NCBI GenBank assembly: GCA_003118195.1 | Contig: BEXV01000167.1 | Coordinates: 115,527-179,526 of the forward strand | Source: Hemicentrotus pulcherrimus | Lineage: Eukaryota > Echinodermata > Echinoidea > Camarodonta > Strongylocentrotidae | Direction: 5' to 3' | DNA: 64,000 nt | Shown: positions 36,775 through 49,322 of the stretch, piece after piece | How the letters are laid out: the number at the start of each line of letters is the position of its first letter | How positions within the stretch are numbered: position 1 is the first letter of the stretch | Notes under the pieces: generated by a model | What the model was told of the DNA's origin: nothing | Databases searched by the model: none | The model's input: the letters and a program-made list of their open reading frames with translations, nothing else | Made by a program: the position numbers and the translations under genes

Positions 36775-39700
36775 AGTCCTGAATGCGGTTGTGGTTAGGA
36801 GATGACAACAATTCTTGATTAACATTTAAAAAGTTTGCCGCAGTGTGAATGAGGCACAAACATTCCCTCTAATCCTATTTCGTTATGTCATATTGAAGAA
36901 CAAACAAAGACATAGAGAACGTGCCACTCTCCTTGCTTGGAGCATAAATTAAAATTGCATTGCTCAATACTCATCTCCCGTGCTCTCGGTGAAAATTTAA
37001 TTGATTTAATCGCGCGTTTCGCATGACATTTATGAAATATTCACGATCGAAGCGTAATTACGATAGCACCGTCAAGCCATGATCCACTGTCGACGCTCAA
37101 TAGGCAGTATGACCATTGTGTGAACTCCTTTCACATTAATAAATTTGTACTTTATTTTTCTCTCGTTTTTTGGATGAAGGTAAGGGATGTATATCGTTTT
37201 ACTTAATACGGGATTAACGCCCTCCTGACTACGAACGGACAATAATGTTGAGGAAAAGACTGTTCAAGATATAAACAAAGCGTTTCGCCTTTTAGCGTTA
37301 TTAATGTGTGCAGAATGATTGATCATGACTTAAAGCGTATGTGAAGCTCTCAGCTAGTGGGTGAAAAACAATTCATCAAGAGGGGAAAATCTTCTATTTA
37401 TGGATAATACAATTATCAAGGAAAACGATTAGATATGTGCCTTGCTGAGAAGTGTTAATACGACATGTCTCTTCATGAATACATTCAGTCTTTATTCTTG
37501 TTTACATGCGCGATAAATTTACCATTATTTGTTCAAGATGATCAAATACTCAGCTTCCAATGTTAACGTCCTTTTGACATTAATGGTAAATTAATATAAT
37601 TTTTTCAATAATGTTGAATCGGCCTAAGTACCAATCATTATTAATTTACAACGCATGTTCAGAAATATCAATTATGTTTGATATGTTGTATTATCACAAA
37701 CTATCTATTGACAAAGCCGGAATGTTATCTACCGAATGAGTCAGGAAGTTAACTACCAACATGTACACTAGACATTACCTACAAAGTTACAATGGAGAGA
37801 ACCTTACATGTTTATTTTAACGGTCATCACAACTCCATTCTAAAGTCATTTTGGATTCACATCATTCACACATTTTGTAATCAATGGAGATGCATATTAC
37901 TTCATGCATCAAGGTCACAAGCCGTTAAAAGATTATTACTTCGGCACCACTTGCTGATCAAAAATTCTCAACTTAGCCAAACGGCAAGGGTCTCGCAAGA
38001 CTCCGAAATTGTCCTCTTTGCACTTTCCGATTTGATGAGTTTTAGTTTCATCTCATTTCACATTCATTCCACAGGGAGGGGGAGCTCGATGCAAGATCAA
38101 ACTACCAATTAGGGCAGACATAATGATCATCCTCTTTACCCGTCATCGACCAGAGTAATGCTGGACAATGACCGCACAAACAAATAGAGCTAATGCTCGC
38201 ACTAAAATGAATTTGCTGTTTATATGAAGGGCTTGTCTCGTGTCTATAGGAATGAAGTACTGTTTATTTCAATAAGATAATCAGCAGTTAAAGACTTAAA
38301 GAAGATTTACGCTGGTAGTACCGTTAAAAGACGGCATGTTCTGTGAACGGACAGGGCAATAATCAAAAAGAATTTGAAAATCATCGAAATACCACTAATG
38401 AGCCAGAGAATGACATTAAATATCACCTTCGCTTCTGATATTTTGAGTAAATCAATATACTATCTAGTCATATTCAAATATAAATATCAGTACTCAGTAC
38501 TGCGTCAAATCATGTCATCAGTCTGATGAAATTGTACCATAATCCGGTCTGTAAATCCTTAAGTGGGCGGTATTATTTGAAATTCATCAATTTAATATTT
38601 AAACATTAAATTCATTAATTTTTAATATGAATTTTATAATTCAAAAAGTTAGAATGCACTCAACAAACCATACATGTAAGCTTACCGCCAATAAGCTCAT
38701 ATTTGAGGTTATGGATGGCGAAAAATTAATTAATAAATGCACCCCCCCCAAAAAAAAAAAAAGTGCTGTGAGATGGAACTCTTACAAAACAAAATAAACA
38801 ATTTTATTGAACTCACTTTGGTTTTGCTCAAGTCCCTCTTAAAAATTGTTAATTGTGTGTATCACAATTTGCACAATGTGACGTCCATACATTCACTTTA
38901 CCATTGTGCTTTAAAAAACAAATTGACGGATCGAGATTTGACGCAATTCACAATGTAAATGTTAGCCCATGGCATTGCAGTGCATGCGCATGCCTCAAGT
39001 GCAAGGCTGGCTGGCTACTGATAATGGCCTCTATCTATTATTGTGTTCAGGGTGATTGGAATCAAGTAATGACGAGGAATGCCGACATAAAAGGAACCCA
39101 TCCCCTCTCATCTAATGAACTCATTTAAGTGTAATATAACCTCGGCCAGTGCGTAATTACCAATACAGGCATAATGGCATGAGCAGGGAAAGGGGCGTAG
39201 GGATATGAATTATCAGGGGAGAGGGGTGCCAAGCCCCCCAAGTTATACAGAGTGGACATTATTAATAATATCAAGAGCAGAATTTTACATTAATATCCGT
39301 ATCGTCTAAAAATTGTTGCTAGGTAACATGCACAATGCTTCGTCATTTCTGCTCGCCCTCACAAGTGTCATCATTCGCCATTACCGTCATTTAATGTGTT
39401 TGGGTAGTTGAGTCAAGGACAATATAAATTAATGCTCAGGCGAAGTGTGTTGTTAATTTCTCTCTCTCTCTCTTCCAGGAACATTCTAAACGCTCTAAAA
39501 GGATCGAGGACGTGTTGGGGACGAACTTTACCCGACATCTTTCGGGGGTTGTCACTTGATCTTTTTTTCTAATGGTTGTATGTTTTTAAAGAGTATCTTT
39601 ATACAAGTGGATAACAATTTGCTAAAGAAGAGCATTGCGTGCAGTAAGCTAGGCAATACTATTCCTTGCATTTGAATTTGGAACAATTAAATGAACTTCG

Positions 39701-40007
39701 GTGGGTTTGACATCCACCTGTAAGGATGCCATTATTCAACTGAATATAACGATACTTGATTAATATAATATCTAGGTGTTATAATAGTTATGATGTATGA
39801 TTATATTACTACTTGTATTACTACTACTACTACTACTACTACTACTTTTACTATTTCTACCTCTAAAAATATTTATTAGGTAATAATCTTTCGGACTGCT
39901 CATAAAGTGGGTATAAATGATATCGAAATAATATCAACACTGTTACAAACATGAGAATAAGTATTGATGACCAAGTAAGGTGTATTTCTCCGTGTGTGTA
40001 ATAAGGT
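36775..40007. other. Non-coding stretch, homeodomain-like sites and simple repeats
   Basis: No gene recognised. Sequence at 36941-37090 is rich in ATTA-type cores (TTAATTGATTTAAT near 36998, TAATTACG near 37057). The 106-codon frame at 37792-38112 and the frames at 38737-39128 match nothing known to me. A C-run joined to an A-run lies at 38742-38762, a CT run at 39460-39473, and a TAC trinucleotide array at 39818-39846. Confidence 0.5.
39818..39846. repeat. (TAC)n microsatellite
   Basis: About nine consecutive ACT/TAC trinucleotides, with degenerate copies upstream. Confidence 0.9.
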
Positions 40008-40276
40008 GGGGGGGGGGGGGGGGNNNNNNNNNNNNNNNNNNNNNNNNNNNNNNNNNNNNNNNNNNNNNNNNNNNNNNNNNNNNNNNNNNNNNNNNNNNNN
40101 NNNNNNNNNNNNNNNNNNNNNNNNNNNNNNNNNNNNNNNNNNNNNNNNNNNNNNNNNNNNNNNNNNNNNNNNNNNNNNNNNNNNNNNNNNNNNNNNNNNN
40201 NNNNNNNNNNNNNNNNNNNNNNNNNNNNNNNNNNNNNNNNNNNNNNNNNNNNNNNNNNNNNNNNNNGGGGGGGGGG
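40008..40276. other. Assembly gap (243 N) bounded by poly-G
   Basis: Ns fill 40024-40266. Poly-G runs lie directly on both sides (about 40008-40023 and 40267-40278). Reading frames that appear to cross the gap, with glycine or proline runs, are artefacts. The true length and content are unknown. Confidence 0.97.
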
Positions 40277-40278
40277 GG

Positions 40279-43200
40279 CGAGACCAGGGGCGGAGGTCAA
40301 ATGAAAGAGTCATTGGCGTTGGTTTGTGTGGGGTGCAGGGGAAGTCAAGCCAAGCAAATGTACAGAAAAAAGGGCATAGAATAATAAACCTACTTTATTC
40401 TAAAGGTATTATAAAGGATTTTACAGGTATATGCCGAAAATATCTTCAAATGTCCACTTGGAGGGGAAAGGACCCTCCCATGCCACTGCATTCGTTACAC
40501 TTTAAAAGATAAAACCTTTTTCTTAAATGAACGCACAAACGACGTATACATTACAAAATATTTTTTTACAGAGTAAAGCTGAGGGTTAATAGAAATTTGA
40601 ATGAAGTGGTACATGTATTGTAGCTGGGATTACTATTTCCATGTGTGACTGAAATCAATGCGGTGATATAGGCCATTAATTAATTGATGTTATAATATCT
40701 AAATACGATGTGTATATTTTTTAAGATAGCTTCAATTATAAAACGAAATTAATTTCCCTTCTTTCCACGTTTGATATCAACCCCGTTATCCTAATTATTT
40801 TGTTCTCGCACTACTTACTATAGTTACTGACAAAGAGTATGCCCTAACCCACTAATAACCTCATTACCGAGTAGGCATTATGGGAACAAGATTTTAGAGA
40901 AGGAGAAAGAAAGATGGCATGGCGGAACGAACATGAGGGCATATGCAGCCAGGTTCTCATATGAGGGCGAAACACGAGTTCTCATTGTAGTAATTGAGGG
41001 TGCATGAGGACATTACTGCTTGGAGGGAAGTCCAGGCGAAGATGCCCATGATTTAAACAAACAGACTCATATTTCAAACACTAATTGTGTAAACAAAGGC
41101 TCAATAAATCTACTATCGGGGCAGTTTCTCATCCTTTCTGGCCCCCGTTTCGAAATGGCAAACAATAAGGGGGTGGAAAATCATAGACAAGGCATTGATC
41201 ATCAACGCTAGCAAATACAATACCTTATGACAACCTCTAATCACATTACGAATACACAGAGTTATAATCATGTCGCTTGTCTCATGGACTCACCACATAC
41301 AGATGGAAAATTCGACAAATTATCTGTATATCATACATGTCAACAAATGTTGAATCCATCTCCATAGCATTACAGACTGTTTTGAGCTGTAAAGCTCCTA
41401 ATGAAATATGTTTAGTAAAGTTCGCTTTCCAAGTATTCTCTTGAGTATTTTTTTATTTAAAATGATATATTGCTGTCTTCGAAATAAAGTTACTTCAGCC
41501 TCTTAATTTGAAAACCCTAGAAAGCCGATTACTCGATAATGCAATACCATGGAAATGAACATTAAATTAGTCCATATATTACAATGAAACTGACTGCTAA
41601 GATGTTGGGGGGCATATACATTTCATTTTAATGATCACAATGTGTGCATACTGCAGTAAATCATTAACTGAAGAAACATTAAATGTTATAACAAGTATTC
41701 TACCATTCCCTTGGTAAGATTGGTGCCACATGAACCGCTCTATGATTGCAACAGGATCTTCTCATGTTTTCCTGGTCTGTGAATGTATTCTAGAACTGAA
41801 TTGGATCAAAATTGTTAGCCTAATGTGCCACATCAAAGATACAGTGGCACTGTTACTAAATAATACTTCCACATCACAATGATTACAATAATGAAGCTTA
41901 AAGTAGCTGAAGTTTGAACAAAAATAGAAAATGATATTCAATCAAAATAACACTCTCTAGTCACCCAAAATGAAGGCCTAGGCCTTTATAAAAACGAAAA
42001 GAAACCTTAAAACCGAATAAAAACATCTCACTTCCTGAAAGGCCTGAAATTGAATCTTTGCCGACGGTAAGAAGAACTGTCAAAGGCAAGTTACCTATAA
42101 CCTACTTCGGCAAATTTGATGAAAAGATCACAGTATGAATAGGTACTTGTGACCTTTTTTCTCTAAACCTTAATTAAGGTTAAAATTGCAATATTTCACA
42201 CAGAGGTGAACCGCGACAATTGATTTAAATGGAACCCGGGAGAGCACGTTCGCATTCAACTACCTTCCCTGAATGCATCTTGAATTACTGCGCACTGCAA
42301 GATTGCTGTACACATTTCATTTTACTGATATCCTTCGAACCAACAAATGACATACATGCTCTGACAAACTCAGGACAGTCGGAATACACCTCAGCGGACC
42401 GGACTTAGGATCATAAACAAGAGCGTGTAGAAGAAGAAAGAAATGCAGACGAGTTGGTGTGAGCGGGTAGATAGCTTTTACGCGGGAAAAACCGCCATGG
42501 GCTACGTGCAGATTACTATTCCTATCATCCGTGTGTCCGATAAAACGGTAAGGATGGAACAGCTTAAAGGAGGAAAGTGAAGCTCTTAAATGTTTGACCG
42601 TGACATACTTTCAGAGGATTTGCAAGCCCTCTCATCCATTTTGAACAACAAGGGCAGCGTACTTTATACCATGAAAGTACATGATATCTTTTTTTAAAAA
42701 AAATCGTCTTATCAACGTATCATAAAGACGAATGGGTAATGAATAAACCAAGCCCATATGTTAAATCATTCGTAGAAATCACTTAATATAAACAGTTGTC
42801 CCTTTCGAATGCATGATGTTTGGGGGACAAAGAAACACCAGCAAATCACACCTTAAGGTGGTATTTAGAAATCAAGATAAATTGTTAAATTGGAATGGAT
42901 TAGCCTTAACAAAAATGAATATTTACATATTTCTTTCTGTTAAATATCGTAAAGAATAAAAAGTATAAACATCACAATATTCATGTTAACGTTAGATCAT
43001 CGACATTCTAGATATACTCTATCACTTACCTTTAAAATATCTTCATGTTTCTAGATTGCGGATGAAGCAGACATCATGAGTCAGAGAATCAACAAATACA
43101 AAGATATTATAGAAACACCTCAACACCGCATAATGTCAATCTGTCAATTTGAACACTGACGTTTTGCACCGAGCCTGTCGCAGCAGTCTAGACTGGAATA

Positions 43201-44952
43201 AGTAATATTGTTTGCAATGTCTTTACATCGTGCATACCAACATTCAACCAGCAAGGAATTCCTGCAAATCATTTCCGTAACGTTACGCAAAGCAGAGCAA
43301 ACGCCGTATGGTAAATAAAGGTCGCCATAGTAATATATTCATTCATACATAACAGTATTGAAACTCTTTGTTCAGATACACAACACCAGAACCTGCTATA
43401 GAAAGCAGAATTCAAGTCAATATAGATCTCTCCTAGACAAACAAAGTGGGAACAAAGTTCATTCCTAACATGCAATTAAGATGTCGTGGTCCTTATGGAG
43501 ACATTGGTATCCAAGTTTCTCTCGAATATTAAGTATACCCCTCATGGCTTCATTTTGAAGCGTAAGAGAGTTAGGAACAGGTGTTAATTGAATCTCACTA
43601 TCTGGCATCATTGATCGCACGTGATTTAAGCATCAAGTGGGATGAAGGTAGTTATAATACTTCTGACACCTGTACGCTAGTGACGTCATACAAATAAAAC
43701 AAATCGTTAATGCGAGCTGAGAAAATCAAATTTTGCAATTAAGTTAGGGGTTTCGCTAGTGAACGCGAAGCACGATGTTAATGATCCAAGTGCAAATAGG
43801 AAGCAACTTTTCATGAAACAAAAGCATTGCATCACGTTATCTGTATAAGTCCTTATTTTCTTTTTAAACGACAATCATTCAGAGAACATTTAGGTCTGTC
43901 TTCAAGTCGATATTGAGAAAGTTTATGAAATTATTTTCAAATTATCTCGTACCTTTTCGATCCTAATTTTTTCCCTTCTCCGTGTTCTAAAGTACCTCCA
44001 GATTAATTGTAAATGTGCACTTAAACGCAATCACCACGACTTAAGGCCTTTAAATTACACTCTTCTAATAAAGAAGATGTTCAAGTCATAAAATATCTTG
44101 AGGCTAGGTAAGACACACATTAAGTTCCCCGATCTGGTGAGAATTTGTACAACACAGTGTTCTATGTTAGTTTGGTATCTTAAAAATAAAAAACACTATC
44201 ATAGCCCTCCCCCCCCCCCCCCNAGCTAATAGACAATAGATCTGCTATTCCTACAACGCTATCAATGCGAAAAGTTGATGCATGCAATCTAAACAAAAAA
44301 GATAAAGCTTCGAGAGACATGAATGATTTATTTTCATGACTTTTCTTCATTTCCCATCTTCGCAAACGATTTGAATATTTAAATGATTTGGTTATCACAT
44401 AGATTAGGTTAACATCGAATAATTTATTTGAATATGACATATCATGTACAATACGATGGTAAGTTGAGAATCACGCACCGACACTCCTTTGCATTATATT
44501 GGTGAATTTTTTTATCATATTTGGGTCGTAGGAAAACACACAAATTCAAAGAATGACGTGCACTGTTTGTCGATCATGAGTATAAGATTAAGTGAGAGAC
44601 TCAAAACCTTGGCATCCAGGCGCCAACTTATCAAGGGCCATCACGTGAACAAAGGCCAGAGACAAAACCCTTTCCGCCATGATAGCGGGCAGTAGATGTG
44701 AACGCGTACGTATTTTGTCGTTTTTGTTGTTGTTTCTCTTTGTGGAAGTACATTGTGATAAGATTCTTCAACGGCTGTTGTACATACAATTTGTTTTTGG
44801 TTTTTATCATCTCGGGCAGGACAAATTTGGGATGAAATATGAAAGTAAGACATTTAATAAGAGGGGAGAGGAAAAATGATAGAAAACACATCAAAAGGAG
44901 TGAGAGAAGAGATTGTGGGGGGGGGGAGGGGTATATTGGTATATTTTACCAA
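40279..44952. other. Non-coding stretch with a possible short first exon
   Basis: No gene recognised. The notable items are a 45-codon frame at 42443-42580 with a good ATG context and an internal splice-donor-like GTAAGG, and a cluster of E-box and CRE-like words at 43577-43688, both treated as findings. A single N at 44223 ends a C-run. A perfect 11-base stem (GTATATTGGTA with TACCAATATAC) lies at 44931-44957, just at the edge of the retrotransposon relic. Confidence 0.5.
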
Positions 44953-45347
44953 TATACTTTAAGATCAAGTTCAAAATCATTATTCATTGTTTCTCCCACC
45001 TCAACAAAAACATACGGTGAACTTTCTTTTACACACGCCTCCTCAGTTTTACGGAATTCACTTACAGATTTCATGAAAAATCAAAATAGTTTAAACAAGT
45101 TTAAGGTTTCTCTTAAAACGTATTTATTCTATATTAAGAGTGTACACTCATAAACTCAGTGTCCAACACTACTTTTATGTACATGTACTTTTTTGCTTCT
45201 AATACTTTTTTGCTTCTAAGTGGATTTTCTAATTTGTATGACTTTTTCTTGTAATTCTTTCCTTTCTATTTGAAGCGCATAGGGACATGCTATCTTGTAA
45301 TGTGTTATGCGCTATAAAAGAACTGAGTATTACTATTATTATTATTG
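44953..45347 (+). mobile_element. 5'-truncated non-LTR retrotransposon, ORF2 C-terminus and 3' tail
   Basis: An open frame ending at 45153 carries, in its last 66 residues, the pattern seen at the C-terminus of Jockey-superfamily (CR1/L2-like) ORF2 proteins. The signs are LRSSSKSL, then KTYGELSF where families show KTYGDRAF, then LRNSL for the usual LWNSL, and FKVSLKTYLF for FKxxLKTHLF. The tryptophan-to-arginine change suggests decay. The 3' UTR holds a 17-base tandem duplication (45186-45219), a terminal stem (AGCGCATA 45274-45281 with TATGCGCT 45306-45313), then GAACTGAGTATTA and an ATT tail. The upstream reverse transcriptase and endonuclease are absent, as expected after incomplete reverse transcription. 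Clade assignment is from memory. Confidence 0.8.
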
Positions 45348-47289
45348 TATTTTAGCCCACAAGAAAGGGATAGTGTATTCCGGTTCAAAATATGATAAGT
45401 TGGGGAAAACGTATTGATTTTATCTGAAGTTGTGGCATATACAAAGACCATAATTATTATATATACATAAAGCGTTTCCTCAATCGAGTTGTGTGCATAA
45501 TGAAGGAGCATGGCAAACAGTGGAACAGAGCGTAGGAGCACCATGTCAAAAGTCCACTTATTCATGTCAAAATATAACACCATTATGTATTGTAGGCTCT
45601 CCATCATTACGACCATCATGTTTGAAAATGGACAGGGAAAGACCAGTAGAAAAAAAAATACAACACTTAGAAAAAATGTCCACGCATTCATGCACGCACT
45701 GGAAAATCATTAGTAACGGTCCATTTCGTAAGTTATTATCCAAATAAAAGATTCGCATGAATAAAATGTACTTCTTTGAATATGCACTTCTCGTTACCTT
45801 CGACATAGTATCAATCACCACACTGGTGAATGTTTGCAGCCTATTAATAATGAGTCAAAGTCAATGGAATTGCTTGTTTCTATGCAACCATTACCCAAGG
45901 TCCCTCTTTCTATTTTGCTGACAATTGAGACTCAGGATTCACCTGCGTGGAAAGGGTGCATTTTACGAGAAAGAGCAAGGTTGGGGTTCTCGTAACTCAG
46001 GGATGAGAAAGCATATTTGATATATATATATATAAATGTACCGTTACTCTCTGAATAATTCATACCCCTTGTAAATTTTATGTGTGTGTGTGTTTCGTTA
46101 TAAAATCAAGAATGAAAGGTGGAAAGGTTGAATTAGTGCCTTTGATAAATAATGTTAAATGTAAATATCACATTCTCACACAACATAAATCATGAAAAAT
46201 CAAAATGTTCACATACTTTAACGAATAACAATTCCTGGTAAGGGTATGAAGAATTTCGTTGTTGACTGAATATATATATATATATATATGTTTATTTATC
46301 TATATTGTATGTGGGTTGGTGGGTGGGTAGGTGAATGGGTGTGTTTTGAAAAACAAATAGTCACAAATTTGTACATAAATACATAAATACAAGAATTAGT
46401 AGTTAAACGACATGACGAGATGAAGAAAAACAATCTACCTACTTTAATAAAAGATGAATGTTGTGCTTTTTTATGACGTGGCATAACCAGCGCAGTGGGC
46501 AAAAATCAGTGTAAAAGAGGTTAAACAAAATACCTTTGTATTAGATCAGAGAAAAGAAGCCAGGGGTACATTATGAAATTCGTAGTCTTTGAACCAGTTT
46601 TAAATATTCATTTGACCTCTAATTTTATGAGTAGCTCTCCCGTATCTAGGCACACCGGTTCCGTTACTAGGCAGATCGCTCAGATCTATGACGCAAGCAC
46701 GCCAAAATCAAATTTGGGCTGTCGAGTTTAGCGGAGTAATTTGACATTAACAGTTTCACACTTGACTTCCTATTTTTGTGCTCTTTCCAGAATCCTCCAA
46801 TAAAAAAAAATTGAAGCGAATCTTGTGCTTCAGAGGAAAACCTGTTTCGGTGTGATTTGGGACACAGCTGATTGAATTGAGAGCGTTTAATGAATCTGTT
46901 CTTGAGGTAAAATGATTGGAATGAAAGAAATTATGGAAGCAGGTTGATAGCCCCTTCTGATCAAATTTGAAGTATGTCTAGTGCTTTTTCGCATGAACCT
47001 AAAGCAGTTTTGAACATTAAAAACCTTATTTTCTTACTTCCAGACAAAAATTAAACCTCATTTCAGATAATTTTTGACAGTTTCCATTATTTCTTGACCC
47101 AGATGCATATTTTATTCCTAGCATCATTTGCCCTTTACCTTCTCAAAGAGATTATCATAATTGGGCTAGGGTATTTCAGAAATAGGTTACTCTTCCAAAT
47201 GAAAGAGGGATCAAATGTCTTAAAGATCTCGTTCAGTATTCCCTTCGCATGATTAACTTCGGATGACTTCCTGGACCGAAAAAAGTCGT
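45348..47289. other. Non-coding stretch with short AT, TG and GGTG repeats
   Basis: No gene seen. The 128-codon minus-strand frame at 45305-45691 begins inside the retrotransposon tail and is hydrophobic and low in complexity. Short TA runs lie at 46019-46034 and 46269-46289, a TG run at 46081-46092, and degenerate GGTG/GGGT repeats at about 46312-46343. Confidence 0.55.
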
Positions 47290-47375
47290 CATATTGAGAA
47301 CGCTACAAGGCGAGTATTAACTCGGTTCGTAAGCTCTACCACACGGGCTGAGCTGGTGATTGCAATTCGGCTCGT
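47290..47375 (-). mobile_element. Decayed tRNA-like element
   Basis: On the minus strand, a D-arm-like stretch (GCTCAG, then GGTAGAGC after six bases) lies at about 47331-47350. About 30 bases further on is GCGTTCTCAATAT, a weak relative of the B box GGTTCGAATCC. The D-loop is too long for a standard tRNA and the stems are damaged. A SINE head or a tRNA pseudogene fits. No tail is visible. Confidence 0.35.
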
Positions 47376-49201
47376 GATCTTTCAATAAACCCCAAATATA
47401 CCTAAAGAAACGGGTGCGAATGAGGGCAACCTATGACACCCATTAACCATGATACCCTTCTTGTCTAATTGGAGTGTCGGTCACCTTTCATGTGTTTCCC
47501 TAGAGCATTGTCAGGTGGTTCGATCATACAGGGTTCTAGCGTTTTCCCGGTTCATGTTTCGTTAAAGTTCTTGGCTCATATCATACTTTTAAAAGTTGTT
47601 AATCCCAAGGGAGGATGATTAAAAAACTTAGAGATTGAAACTGATATTTATATTGAAAAAATCCTTTAACCATTCTTCTGAAAAAGAAAAATTGGTCCAA
47701 AAAAATGTTGAAGTTTTTATATATTCCAGACCGAATTTGTTAAAAGTTCCCCTCCGGTAGGATTATAGTGAATCGCAATCAATGTTAAAAGTTTAATTTC
47801 GTCAGATTCCCCCCCCCCCTAATCTTTAATACGTCGGGAGACATGAATTGAATTTCATTCCCACAGTTTTATTTTAAAAACTAGGAGTACGCATGCATGC
47901 ATGCATGTGTCTGTGGTTGACATGACGCAAAACATGTCACTAGTTTCTACTTAAGCGTTTTGCTCTGAAATTTTCTTTTTTTTTTGTAAAGTGATTATCG
48001 TTTCATGCTAATAATCATGCAGGATATCCACTCTTGTTATCAATGAATCAATGAATAAACCTTCATTCTACAAACGAGTAACGAAGAGTGCAACTGATCA
48101 TTCAATTGTACATGTATTCGTCATATTAAGGTTCATGTCATAATAATTTTTATATACATCCCTTGCTCTTAAAAAAAGCAAGGCAAAAATAAAGCAATTC
48201 CACCGAGAAAAAAAAGTTTTGAGAGGAATGCGAGGTAATTTGTAACTTAATAATTTTTTGAAACAATTATTTCCAACATATAAAAAAGAATACACAATGA
48301 AAAGAAAGAAACGAAGGGGAAAAAAAAACACTGATTGGACTTAAACTAATACACAATGCATTCATTCCTTGACATTTTAGATTTTTTTTTTAAAGCACCT
48401 GCTAACAACACAGGGGAGGTTCAACTGGCGAGCACACGTTTACCCAAATGAAAATTCCCGCGATTAATCTGGCCTTTCATCACAATAACTCGTCCAAGGT
48501 GATAGTAAATTGGCATATAAACATAAAGAGAATTGATGTGCGTAACGGTTTGGGGTCCAGGAAAGGGGAGTGGGGGAAATCACAACAATCATATTCTATG
48601 TCACTCTCTTTCATCGGCGAAATAAATGCCGACCTCATATTTACCTCATACTTTTTAACGTATTTCATCTCATATCAATAACATCAGTATTTATTTTTTT
48701 CTCTATCGAACATACATCATTTATTTGAATACTTTATTTCAGTATCAAACATAAAACCTGTCTTGAACATCAGTTTGTTGTTGCTGCTTTGATTAGTCTC
48801 AATGCTTTCCAAATTTTTAAAAATATTGTTTTAATTATTATAAAAAAAAAATATTTATAAAGGGTGGCACATATCACCAATTTGGTGGTCTTCCATGAAG
48901 CCCTGTTTGGTAATAATAAAACAAATAACAGCATCAAAAACAAAAAAAAAGATAAATACACAAGCATATAAACAGGTAAAATACAAATTGATTAAGTCGA
49001 TATTGGACATAAAAAAAGGGATCCATATAGTTTTCCATATTTTGTTGGCATTGTGAATTACGAATTACTCAAAGCTTTTAATTAAATATATTCAATCTAT
49101 ACGTCTTGTAAGTAAATATATATTTCCAGGTTTAGTTTTATATATCATGCTTATCTTTAAATTCTTTAAGCTAAATAACTACAATTCAATTACATACAAA
49201 C
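47376..49201. other. AT-rich non-coding stretch
   Basis: No gene seen. A C-run lies at about 47810-47819 and a GCAT repeat at 47891-47907. Many A- and T-runs at 48140-48970 make the hydrophobic or lysine-rich frames there meaningless. Confidence 0.55.
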
Positions 49202-49322
49202 GCACTCAGACACAGGTTTCCTTTTACACCTTTTTTTTATTCATTTTTTTCCCCTTCTTTTTGCACTCAGACACAGTTTTCCTTTACACCTTTTTTTATT
49301 CATTTCCTTCCTATACTGCGCT
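49202..49322. repeat. Two-copy tandem duplication, 61-base unit
   Basis: GCACTCAGACACAG begins at 49202 and again at 49263. Each copy is followed by a similar pyrimidine-rich stretch (TTTCC, TTTACACC, T-run, ATTCATTT). The copies differ by small indels in the T-runs. Confidence 0.85.

Noticed and set aside
39863..40512. Four frames of 134-172 codons with long unknown stretches and glycine or proline runs
   Set aside because: They read through 243 Ns and the poly-G flanks. Nothing inside them is real sequence.
45305..45821. Four overlapping frames of 67-128 codons on both strands
   Set aside because: They overlap in different phases, start inside the retrotransposon tail, and have low-complexity or unrecognisable products.
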